From Ceriagrion tenellum (Eukaryota; Arthropoda; Insecta; Odonata; Coenagrionidae): a stretch of DNA of 64,000 bases. Shown piece after piece: positions 38,601 through 50,600 of this stretch. Positions within the stretch are counted from its first letter, which is position 1. The number at the start of each line of letters is the position of its first letter. The notes beneath the pieces were generated by a model, which was not told the origin of the DNA, searched no databases, and saw nothing but the letters and a program-made list of their open reading frames with translations. The DNA lies in assembly GCA_963169105.1 (NCBI GenBank), contig OY720636.1, forward strand, positions 122,654,188-122,718,187, written 5' to 3'. Made by a program: the position numbers and the translations under genes.

Positions 38601-41600
38601 ATCAAACCTTCCTCGTACGGATCCCATATACTAGCGGCATATTCTAAATGAGGCCTGACAATTGTAAAATAGATTCTTTCTCGTACTCTCTCATCGCATT
38701 TGCCTAGAACCCTTTTTACGAATCCTAATCTACGGTTTGCTACACTAGTAATTTCCCTGATGTGTTTCCCCCATGACATGTCTTCAGTGATGGCGACGCC
38801 TAAGTATTTAATAGATTCTACGTTAGATATTTTCTTTTCTTTGATGCAATAATTATTCCGGGGAAAGACATTCTTTATTCCAAAAGTTCATTATCGCGCA
38901 TTTCGTCAAATTTAATTCTAGCTGCCAACTTTCACACCAATCATCAATCGCATCTAAGTCCTTAGCTAAAGACTGGATGTCCTCTTCATTTCTAATTTCC
39001 TTATACACTACTGCATCATCGGCAAAAAGACGGAGCTTGCTATTTTTTACTACTGTATTCAAGTCATTTACGTAGAGAAGAAATAAAATTGGATCTATCA
39101 CGCTTCCCTGGGGAACACCCGATGTAACTTTTACTTCGCCTGAGCTGACACCATCTAATACCACCCTTTGAACGCGTTCATGTAAGAAGTTTCCTATCCA
39201 GCCTACTATGTTACTGTCTATCCCGTATGATGCTAACTTCGCGAGTAACTTACAGTGGGGAACCTTGTCAAACGCTTTTCTTAAGTCAAGAAACGCTGCG
39301 TCTACCTGTACGTTACCTTCTCCGGAAACTGAAATATCATGAACAAAAAGACCTAATTGAGTTTCGCAAGACCGTCCCTTTCTGAACCCATGCTGATTTG
39401 TCATCAATAAATCCTGGCTGTCAAGGTGTCCCAGTATTGATGTAACTATTATGTGCTCTATAATTTTACATGATAGTGACGTTAATGATATTGGTCTATA
39501 GTTACACGGCTGTTCCCTATTGCCGCTTTTAAAAATTGGGGTCACGTTTGTTATCTTCCAGTCCTTGGGAACCGCGTGTTCTTCGAGGGATTTGTTAAAT
39601 ATTACTTTAAGATACGGAGCCATTTCGAGAGCTAATTCTTTATACACACGAGCTGGAATTTCATCAGGACCTGAGGACTTGTTCAGGCTAATGTTATTTA
39701 GTAAGGATACGATTCCGCTACAATATATATCGATTAGGGGCATTGGTTGCTGAAATCGGTCTGGTATGGTTTCGTGCAAACCACGCTTAGATTGATTAAA
39801 AACGCTCTGAAAAAAATAATAAGTCAGTGAGAGTCTCAGACGACCGCGCGTTTGTAACCCAATCAGCAAAAGGGTGACAATCTATGATGAATGGGTACTG
39901 TGTGAAAAGTTAGAGTTAAAATAAATCAAAAGGCGTAGAGGGTAACGAGATTTTCTTGAAGTACGGAGGCAGGGCTCTATATAGCGGAAGGGGAGTATAA
40001 AATAGAACAGAAGGAATAGCTTACGTATTTAAGTCGTATTTTGGAGAAGTGGCTTAAGTAGTAAGGACTTAAGATAAAGAATTTCCCTAGGCGGGGAGGC
40101 TCTTTACAAGAGAAGGGAATTGACGATAGGGGGTCAGAGGAGAGAGAGAGATAGAACATTTTGATAAATTCCCTGACATGAAGCAAGGCACCGCATGGGT
40201 CGGAAACGTGATCATTGCCGATGGGGGACGTACTTAGCCTATGGGCAATTAGTAATTGGGTTGGGGAATGGGTGGAGAGGGCCAACCGGGCGGCGCGTAA
40301 GACCTGGAGATACAGGGAGAAGGAAGTAAGATGATGAGGGCGATTCGGAGAAATCAAAATGATGAATAGAGGGCGTGTTGGGAGAAAAGGACATAACGAA
40401 GAGAGGGCTTGAGAGAGAGAGAGCGTTGAGGGGGAGTGGAAGAGGAAGGAGTTGGAATTGTGGACGACTTGAGGAGAAGCAGAGGGTATGACGAACTTTT
40501 TATCCGATCATGTGAAAAAAATAAGGGAAGCAGACAGCAGAACATACAGGTTTAACATTTCGTATTTCCTGCAATCGATTAGAGACCATAATGGCGGCCA
40601 ATGAGGCTTTGTAGTAGGTAAGTCGACAGCACGTAGTCGACCACGGAGTATCAAATACTCCGTGGTCTACAGGTAGTGTAGCTGATTGGCTGTTTTTCTC
40701 CCTAAAACCTGTTTCTTAATCTGCCACGTAGTACTAACATCTTGTTTCGCATGATCCCTGTACGACTCTTGTATCTCGTTGTCGTAGTTGCAATATACAT
40801 CAATACAAGCAGTTTCTGTAGCATGATAGCATACTTATATTATAGTGCATGCCGGAAAAGGTTAACTTTTACACTTCAGTCCAATTTTGTGATAAATCAT
40901 CCCCTGCCAACACCCTTGAGGTTGCTTGCAGGGTAATGTGTAGGTGTAGAAGAAAAACCTGATGGCAAGTAAGTAGTGCGCAAGACAGCGAAAAGATGTC
41001 TCACCAATGGGGAAGTTAGGATAAGGACAGTTAAAGCAACAACCAATCGACTGGTGGAATCCATGTTGAAGATAGAGGAGCTGATAAAATCTACTCTTTT
41101 TTTATACACCTCCGACTTGGTTTCGGCTCGCTAATCCTCTTTCAGAGTAACGTGCCGAAACCTTAGTCCGTTGTTAATAAAAGAGTGGAAATTTTACCTT
41201 CAAAGCGGATATATATCGTTTCCACGAAGTCAGTACAAATACTCTTTCATAAGGTGGTAGAATAGCCAATGATGCCTGCCACTTCTGAGGCAACATGGGC
41301 ATGGGGGCTGAGGCCATTAGCGGCGGTGGTCGGTAAAGAATATTGCGGACAATTATGAAACGAGCAATAAAGCAATTAGTGGCGGCTCTTAAAGACGCCC
41401 AACGTCTGAATATGTTGTAATGGACCATTACATATTATAAACCATCGGAGGAGTATAATAAGACGATATCTTAAGGGGACTTTAAAATGAAAAACGGCAC
41501 TAGAGACCGGAGCTTAAGAAAGAGGTCATCGGTCATGACAGATGTTCGGACCTACGTCAATACGGAGTACGCACGCTTTCCATGAAAAATTCTAAATACT

Positions 41601-44600
41601 CGATCGTACCCAATGTCGATACGAAATGTTCCTGTTCCAACTTAATCTCTTTTTAAGCTTGGGTAACACAGTAATCTCAGGTTCGTGCGAGACAACCAGG
41701 ACATGGAGGACGAGGAAATATCAACTACAGGGGTTTTAAATTATTTTTAGAGCGCAGGTTAAGTTCCCCTGATATTTTAAACTAGTTGCGTGGGCTTGTA
41801 GTAATAACACATTTTAAAAATCCGAACATTACGTGCTTCAAAACGTTCTTAGGTAAACGAAATCATCACGCATGTAAAGTTTCGTCGCATATGAAATTCC
41901 GGGGATCAGAAGTAAATGCAATTTTATGGGTGCGAAAAATCGTGACCGTTGAACTGATCGGGGACAGTTTACGTCAAGTTTGTTTGAGGGGAGCCCAACA
42001 CTGGGAAATATGGGAAAGATTTTTGAGTAAATTCTGACTCTTCTGACTTCGGTACAATTGAAAACAGATAAATCGAGACTTTGACGGAACACGCAGGACA
42101 CTGGGTCCAGTTAAGATCAGAAATTCAAAAACAACAATTAAAATTGTAATTTTATTCATAAATGTAGATAATGAAAGAGAGTAAAACACAACACTTCAGA
42201 CCAAGGGAAAAGGTAGGCGAGGTGATAGGAGAAATATTGCTTGGGCAATAGCTTCTTCTGCATCTCAGACGCCCAGGAAACAGCGGTTGAATAGCCAATG
42301 CAATGGCGCGAGCACTGTACATGAAGTGATCTTTTTATACGACGCAAGTCGGGATGGGATCACCGGTGACATACGCCGGTCACCGCCGGGACTCGTAACC
42401 CTGTTCCAACCCCGGTATCCGGTTCTCGAGTCAATTCGCTAATCTGACTCCCATATGTGGACCCCAGAAGTCAAGGGGTCTAAGTGACATTTTTGAAAAA
42501 AATAAGTTAGGTACAGGAATGGGATGTGAAAATATTAATCATTTAGGTGGTAAAGGGATCCAAGTGATTTTCTTGACAGGTGCTGCTATCTAGGGTAATG
42601 TCTCTTAACTACCTAGTGGGTTGTACCAAACATTTTCAACTTTGACTTAAGTTTTCTCTAAACAATGGTTTTGTTACTTAGACCCCTTGACTTCTGGGGT
42701 CCTCATATATATTTTCTTAACAATCACCAAACAATATATACTCATTAGGCATAACGATCGCTAGACGTTTCAATAATGAACGAGCGAACAAAGGTGGTAG
42801 CGGAAGCAATGTGGATGACGAGGCGAATCGGAGTAAACAAATTCACTGACATGAAGAAGCCATGAATTTAGTAGTCTTCAACCCAAATAGGATGGGTGAA
42901 GGTAGTGCTCAAAACGTGCTATCGGCGAGTGAAATCCACTCGGGGTGACATTCCCATCAACAGTCATCAATCCGGAGATTGGTTTTCTGCATTGGATTGG
43001 GCACTCGTTACTTTGCTCTCCTTCGAGCTAACCACTTCACCCTTCCCCAAGTTTTAATTTTAACTCCCCTCATGATCTGCTTCATGTATTCTGTCCTTGG
43101 TCTTCCTTGACGATTCTTCCCGTTCGTTTCTCCTTCCAGTACCGTTTTCAAAATGCTGTTGCGCCGAGAATACCTCCGGTAAGTTTGCCTCCACTTTGCG
43201 AAGTTCTAATCATATAACCTTTCTCCCCAAATATTCATGGACTTTTTTCATTGGCGATCATCTCCATCTATTTGAACTTCATGATTATTCGATCACACCT
43301 CACATCCATCACAATCTTAATTCCATGTTTTATTTATGTGCTTTCTTACTGCCACGATTGTGTTTCAGGCTGTTAACATGATCTTCTTAAGGTCGAATAA
43401 ATTTTTTTCTTGCATTACTCTGATTATTGAATCTTTCTGCCATCATCGGTGATCCAGCTCCTAAGGTAGTACAGTTCTTCCTTCAGCAGGAGTTTTCGCA
43501 GTACAAATCAAACACACTTAATTACATAGATTCCTCCAGAAAACCACTAATTTTAGCTTTCTCTCTATCTCTATCGGGGCATGGAGCCATTTCTTTTCCC
43601 CATGCCTTCAGAGGTTTCCTAGATGGCTATGATATACAGAAATTTGCATATATTTTCTCATTTCACATAAACGTGTCCAGAGAACTCTCCGAGATCGGAA
43701 CACTGGACCTCTGATCAGCGCCAATGACGCCACTTCAGCGGGAGGCCGTATACGCTTCTGCACATAAAATCTATCATGGAAATCACAGTCAGCGAAGGGA
43801 GAGAACTGCCCCACCGTCTCCCATATGAGGATTTCACGCGCCGTTGGGCTGGGAACATGAGGAGCTCTCCTCTCACGTCTCGCCAACCACACCGACCTTC
43901 GGGTTGAAGATTTTGGATTTCCATAGGGTCAAGGTAATTGCAATTGAAGATAAATAATTTGTTTCGCGGTCGTTCGCACACGAGCTCAAAGTAACATTTT
44001 GCGAGTAAAAGCGTTTCATGATTCCGTGGCACTTCACCGGCGGCTAAACGAGAAATAATTTGACTACTGGATAATGGCGCCGAGAAGCAAGTTCTCTCAA
44101 GGATACTCTTAACTGTTAGTGCCAAAATAAATCGAACGAGGAAAAAATAAAAGGTAGGGCTCGAGATACTATTATAGGAGTTTATTGTGCGAAACGTCTT
44201 CTCTAACTGTCGTCTGCGTCAGAGGTGTTTTCGTCTTCCACTCTTTGCACCACGGACATTAACAGTAGTAGCCAAGTACCACTACATACCATATGCCGCC
44301 ACTGCTATTTTATTTAGTGGATACTGCATATGTAGCATCCACCAAATAAAGTGTAAGCCAGGAATAGACTAGCTCACTTGTAGAGGGCTCTTCTCGGTTT
44401 CGCCCATTTTTTCTATCGCTCCTGAAGCTTCTGGGACGCAGAATGCGATGGGCTTTCATCCTTATCTCGCATCAGGTCTTATTTCTCATTTTGGAAGTAT
44501 TTAGACATTTTCTATTGAATGTACACGTTTTAAAAAATTAATTCCGATTTGATCGATCCCTTCGAGCAGTCAAACCGCTTTCGAATCCTATTATCCATCG

Positions 44601-47600
44601 GGCTTCCCTAGTTTTATCCTGGCGGCGCTGCGTGATTTTACACGCTACTTGGTGGCCATCTTTTGTACGACGACGTCATAAATAACAATTTTGACGTCAC
44701 TACTTCTGCTTAAATCCCCCTCTTTTGAATGGCTCATGGCCCCTTCTGATATCTAACATACGTTCCGAGTTACAAGGAAATGTTAGATATGCACGATTTG
44801 GGGGGAAAATACAAATGTCAGCCCTTGGGAACAAATCATTCCCTTACGATAATTCTAATAAAATTTCTTGAAACTGATTCTGATGCCATCATGACAGGGT
44901 GCTGAGGAACGTACGAAGGGTGGTAAGGATGGTAGATTTTATCTTTGAGCAAGGTTGAACTCACCAGCGGGAGGCTGAGGTTTTGGTGAAGAAAATTTTG
45001 TTGATAGGGCAAGGCACCAAAGTTCTCCTCGAAGTTCCTCAGGAGGGAGAGACCCCAAGTCCTCTCGCCTCATCACCCTCACATTCTCCCAAACGATACA
45101 TTCTACTCTGTGAAGTGCCATCAATTTATGCTAAGCCTATATATCTTCAACGAAGACAATACTTTCCCTTTTTCCATCGTTAATACAGCTTTTGGCGGAA
45201 AGAATTCTTCTTTCTGGATATGAAGACCTCGACTTCGATGATCCTCTTGGCGGTTACCGTGCCATTATTTATTATAACACCACGATATTATGGGGTCTTT
45301 GCCATTCATCACCCACACCCATAAAAAATAAACTCAAACAATGTACGGTGTGCGCCTTCACGATGGAAACTAACAGCCCTGCCCCACCACCATCAACAAG
45401 GACAAAAATAAGGGAATACTGGTTCAAAGATCTTTTACGAAAAACTATTATTATGCATCTAGATGACCCCAAGGCGCCGTGGAAGCCCTGAGGGTAGAGC
45501 GTGTGTCTACGGCAGGATTTCTCAACCCTTTTTTTTTACTATCGTCTCCTTAAGGGACTTAAAGACAAAAAAAAACAAAATATAGAGACAGATCCTCATA
45601 CCACTGCTGCCCGTTTCCTTTCTTTTCGCATCAATATCGTCCGTGGAGGACTTCAAAGAAGTAGCCGTTAACACTTCAGGTCCAGTAACAACTCACATAG
45701 AATCGGCATGAGCATGTTCGACTCACCTCAAAAGGTATTGGGAGCACAACAAACTACTCTATTAAAAAAATCGAGAGGCGACCATGTTTGAGAGAATCCT
45801 GATTATTATACCATGATTTTTCGCCATCGTTGATATTGCTTGGTCCACGGGATAGGCCTCTTCCAACATCTTCTCCGAAAATTCTCTCGCTGCGATTTTC
45901 CGGGTATAACCTGAGATCACCAGGAAACCACAGACGGGAGAGGGAAAAAAACGATCCCCCACAACCAACTAGTAAGATCTGGTTTCGCGTACGTTACGCC
46001 GGAGGCAACCGAAGCAGGATGCCGACGTCACATATCCTACACCGGGAACACTGAGTATCCCATAAATCAACCAATGGGAGGTACCCGGAAAAATAAATCT
46101 TCAGTGACAGCGTCGAGCTAACTTCAACTGCTATTTCCCGAGGAAACTATTGTGACGTTTACCAACAGTTCGGTTTTTTAAGGCATATAACACCGCTATA
46201 TAATACTATGAAATACCTCCACATGCAGAACTCGCGAATAAAAGCAAAATACAGATTCAGAAAGGTTAGATCTTGCGAAACTCAATTTGCACTTGTAACC
46301 CAACAGGAATTTAATAATATTATTCGCCGGAAAAGAATTAGTTCTTCTTTCAATTAGCTCAGTTTGCCCACGATATTTTGGTCTCCGGTGTACAAAACGT
46401 TCCACTTGGCTCAATTTTTCTAGACTACAAAAATTGATAACGTATAAAAAGTTACTTAGCAAACTAAAAGCTTACGAATAATTTCCACTTTCACCGGCGA
46501 GATGTTGTAGAACAGCATTTTAAGTGATACACAAAGGACATCGTCCTGTCTACTTTATTTACAAATGTTTACAAACTTTACTTACAAACTTTCGACTGAA
46601 TATCAGTCGAAACATGTGAAGTTTGTAAATAAAGTAGACAGTATGATGTCCTTTGTGTATCATTTAAAAACTTACGGCTTACGACGACGTAATTTCCAGG
46701 ATAAGAGAATTCCTAAGCGATCGCGTTCAAAAGGTTGTACTAGACAGTATCATCTACATTGAGGTTAATTTCACTTCGGGTGTCCTACAGGGGAGTGTCA
46801 TAGGTCTACTTCCGTTCCTTTTGCATAAACATGATATCGGTGAGGTTATTGACAGTAAGCTTCGACTATATGCAGTCACAGAGGATGGGCAAGATCCGTA
46901 GCAATAACGGTAAGGAAGCCCAAATAAAGGACCTCGAGGCAATTCAAAACTAGTGCGGTGCGTGGCTGCTAGAATTAAATTTGAAATAATGTGTCGCAAT
47001 GAACTTCTGGAAAAGGAATAACTCCCATCATTACAGTAATTGCATACAGCATACCCAATAAGAGACGGTAAAATCGGCCAAATATCTCGGAGTTAAACTA
47101 GCTAATAATCTCTCGACTGCAAACACACTCTGAAAAAAACTGATCTAGCTAACCGTAAAATGGGGTTTGTTTAAAGAGCACTAATAGGCAAGCGCGACGA
47201 TAAAGTCAGAGAAACCAGCTACTCCCTTGTGAGACCCCAATTACGCGGCCAGTATTTGGAATCCTCATGAGGAGGGCTTAAAAGAAGAGTTACGCGTGCA
47301 TAGGATGGGCAAAATACGTCAAAAGCCGTTATGATAATCTTATGAGTGTTTTTGGCCCTTTGCGACAACTGGAGAGGGAATCGCTTTCAGACGGTGGGTT
47401 GAAAATTAGACTTAATCTTACATGTAAATTCCCAACCAATTTATTTTCTGACGAGGTTATCAATATCTTACGAACCCCAACATGATACGGTGAATCAGAT
47501 CATGAGAATAAAATTCGATCAATAGACTGGAGAACAGACAGGTTTGAAATTCGTTTTTCCCGCGATCGACAAGTGACCATAATGGCTGGGAATGAGATTC

Positions 47601-50600
47601 TGAAGTAGACCTGTCGACAGGTCGTGTAGCTTATAGGATGATTTGCTCCCAAATGCTCAGAATCAACCATGTAGTGCTAACATCACATTTCGCATGATCC
47701 TTATATGACTCTTGCATCTTGCTTATTTAGAGCAATATACATTTATACTATAGTTTTTGTTGCACTGGTAGCATACCTATAGTGTGATACATGTTGAAAG
47801 TTACTGATATATTATAGTGAACGCTCGCAATAATTCACTTCCTTGTGGTGGCTAGCAGGGTAATACCAGATTTTAAGTAATCTTCTTCCATGGGAATACG
47901 TAAATATAGTAAGTGATTCACCCACGCGGCTGTCAAACCAGCCCTGGCTTAGATCACAGGTCGGGGATAAATAGCGGTTGATTATAGGAATGGTGTAAAA
48001 TAGCGACAACCCCCAAATCTATAATATATCCACACCGCCAATGTATTCCAATAGGTATATTGGAAACGGTTTATCCACAGAGAGGATCCTGGGATACGCG
48101 GTCGAAATAGAAGTCTTTAGAGATTACCATATTTCATCATTTAACTTTAATGTTAGTCGATTTTGGCCACTTCATAAGTATGTTTAAGTGACTATTGAAG
48201 AGGATTGGTCTTGGTGTTATAAATGACTTCGCACACCTCTTTCAGCCAACGTTTCGCAGATGTATTTCCGTATCCTCAGGGCTTGAGATGATAATCGGGC
48301 TGAGTTCAGTATAATGAATGAATAGTAGCATTATACTGAACTCAGCCCGATTACCATCTTAAGCCCTGAGGATGCGGAAATACACCCGCGAAACGTGGGC
48401 TGACAGAGGTGTGTGAAGTCATTAATAACACCAAGACCAATCCTCCACAATAACTGCTTACCATCAATAACAGCACCTGCCAAAACGATTTGCTCATAGT
48501 GAGGAGGTATCTATTACGGATCCTCTACCACATAATTTATTTCCATGTCCTTACTTACCAGAATATGCCGTATGAGTACAGAACCTATCTCCAGAGTGCA
48601 TAAGCCTTATACTTCACTTCCCTTTCTCTTGCTCACCCTACGTTGGCCATTATGCTGCAGCCTTAAGCGAGGGATCGATCCACTGAGATACGCGTAATAA
48701 AGTAAGGTTAACAAAGATTGTGTAACAATATAATTATCCGGTCAAATTTGATCCATACTTCAGTCATACTCAATGTATTTCCTCCCAGGGTATCGTTACA
48801 CCAGCCCCTCCAGGTCATAGTCCAGAATATATACCTAAAACCACGTCTGCTCAGAACATTGCGCTCCGGAATGTAAGTACCAATTCAAATGTGGACGTTG
48901 ATAATTACCCTGGAAGGAGATTACTAAGCTGTTTTGAACTGAAATCCATTGAGCTCGACGGTAAACTTTCAGCATAGAGTCAACTTATCCGCGGAGCCTG
49001 CAGGAGCAATCTTGGACCACATATAAGCAAAGCTGTGGATCACAGGATTTGGAAGCAATACGGAGTCTTAATGGCAAGAGATCCAAGCTGCCACCGGTCA
49101 TTTTACTTTTAACGGATTTAACTTTGCCTCCTAGTTTTTTCTCTGTGATCTCATCGCTCCCTACTTGCCGAAATCCGTCCAGCTTACATCACCCTCTTGT
49201 GGCCCTTTATAGCGAACAGCCTCCCAATGGTCGTCGACATTCTTAGCCTACGTGATTCGAGGTGGCTTTCAGTCGCTAAGGAGCTGGAGAGTTAAAGTTC
49301 ATTCAATGCATCGAGGCGGTGAGGGGCGTTCCCCATCTGGTAAAACCTGTTGGTGAATCTGGTGAAGTTCAAGGCCTTCTCTTGCATGCAGCGCTGTCAT
49401 GAATTTCTCCGCCGCGATGAAACTTAACTCCGGTCAAAAGTTCACGATTTTGAAACCGTTAACGTTTTCTGAATTTTCCTAGTTTCAACCACGATTAAAT
49501 CGGACGCTGCTGGAATGACTCCAGGTTTCCACCTCGAAAATTTTTTTAAGAGAAATAGTCATAATTGGGTTGTTAACGGTTAGGTCAGGAGACAACTATA
49601 AACATCATTTCCCATTGATCGGAGATTAAGAGAACCGAAGCAAGATTCGCATAAAAATACTTTTACTTTCTCAGCGATTTCCTTTATTGACGCGACTTAT
49701 AAACGTAAATGAAAATCTTCAGAAAAAAACATTCGGCAACTATTTGCACCTCATTCCTTTACTTGAAAATACATTCGCAAGCGTCAACGCGATATACCCT
49801 CGTAATATTTTAAGACAAGACCACTATACAATTCAATTACCTCGCAAAACCATTCCCCTGGTCAAATAAGTATCTCATTTACGCTTATTTCCGTTTACAG
49901 TAGCGATGATTTCTTGATTATTCTTTTGAATACAATGCATACTTTATTGTGTGATAGCGAAACCTATGTATGCCCCGAGAAGCATTAATGTATGGCCAAA
50001 TGTACTGGGAATTGGGTACATCGCAGGAGTTTTCTGTAACATACATTGTTTAAACGAAACTGTTTCAGGCGTTACTTTGTGGAAGTATTGGATAATCATG
50101 ATGAAAAGATACAAATTGGTTAATTTTAGTAATGAAGCTCAAATGATTTCGTACTGTCTACTAATTTTATTTTAGTCTTGCCTGATGATGACTGCTAGTC
50201 AGTCGAAACACGTGCAGCAAGAGGTGGAAATAAAATTAGTAGACGGTACGAAATCATTTGAGCTTCATTACTCATTATGCTGTTCTACGATATCTCGCCT
50301 GAGAAAGTGGAGTTTATTGGTTAATTTCACACTCATTTATTAAAACCGACCCGGGTTAAGCAGCTGAGTGCCATTTTCAAGGTAAAACTGAATTTAGTGG
50401 CTGAGTACAGTAAAGGTGGAGGGAGAGGGAGGAAAAGAGGGGAGAAGAGAAGGGGGGGCGTGGAGGTATGCTGGTAGAGGTGACGTGAAGGCGGTGGAAA
50501 GGATGAGTATAATTGGGTGAAAACTGAGTAATTTGTAGTTAAACAAGAACAGATTGGATGACTAGGACGGTTGTCTGTTTCCAGCATACCTCCACGCCCC

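Larger units (their letters stand above)
48185..48460. mobile_element. Foldback 2: long inverted repeat with a hammerhead-like motif in each arm
   Basis: Arms of about 125 bp run inward from TAAGTGACTATTG (left) and the inverse of TAAGCAGTTATTG (right) to a short loop near 48325. They share GGATTGGTCTTGGTGTTAT, ATTTCCG, TCCTCAGGGCTT and CGGGCTGAGTTCAGTATAAT. Divergence is roughly one base in eight by eye. Each arm contains CTGAGGA and GAAACGT. Confidence 0.85.

Noticed and set aside
39977..40545. Two long minus-strand open frames (126 and 63 codons)
   Set aside because: They follow from the GA-rich low-complexity composition and show no domain.
41105..41160. Minus-strand CTGAAAGA...CCGAAACC...GTCGG as another hammerhead
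   Set aside because: The core has an extra A and no stem I pairing was found; it may be a decayed relative but does not stand alone.
45762..46054. Overlapping opposite-strand frames considered as a small gene
   Set aside because: No homology, no flanking signals, and the lengths are ordinary for noncoding DNA.
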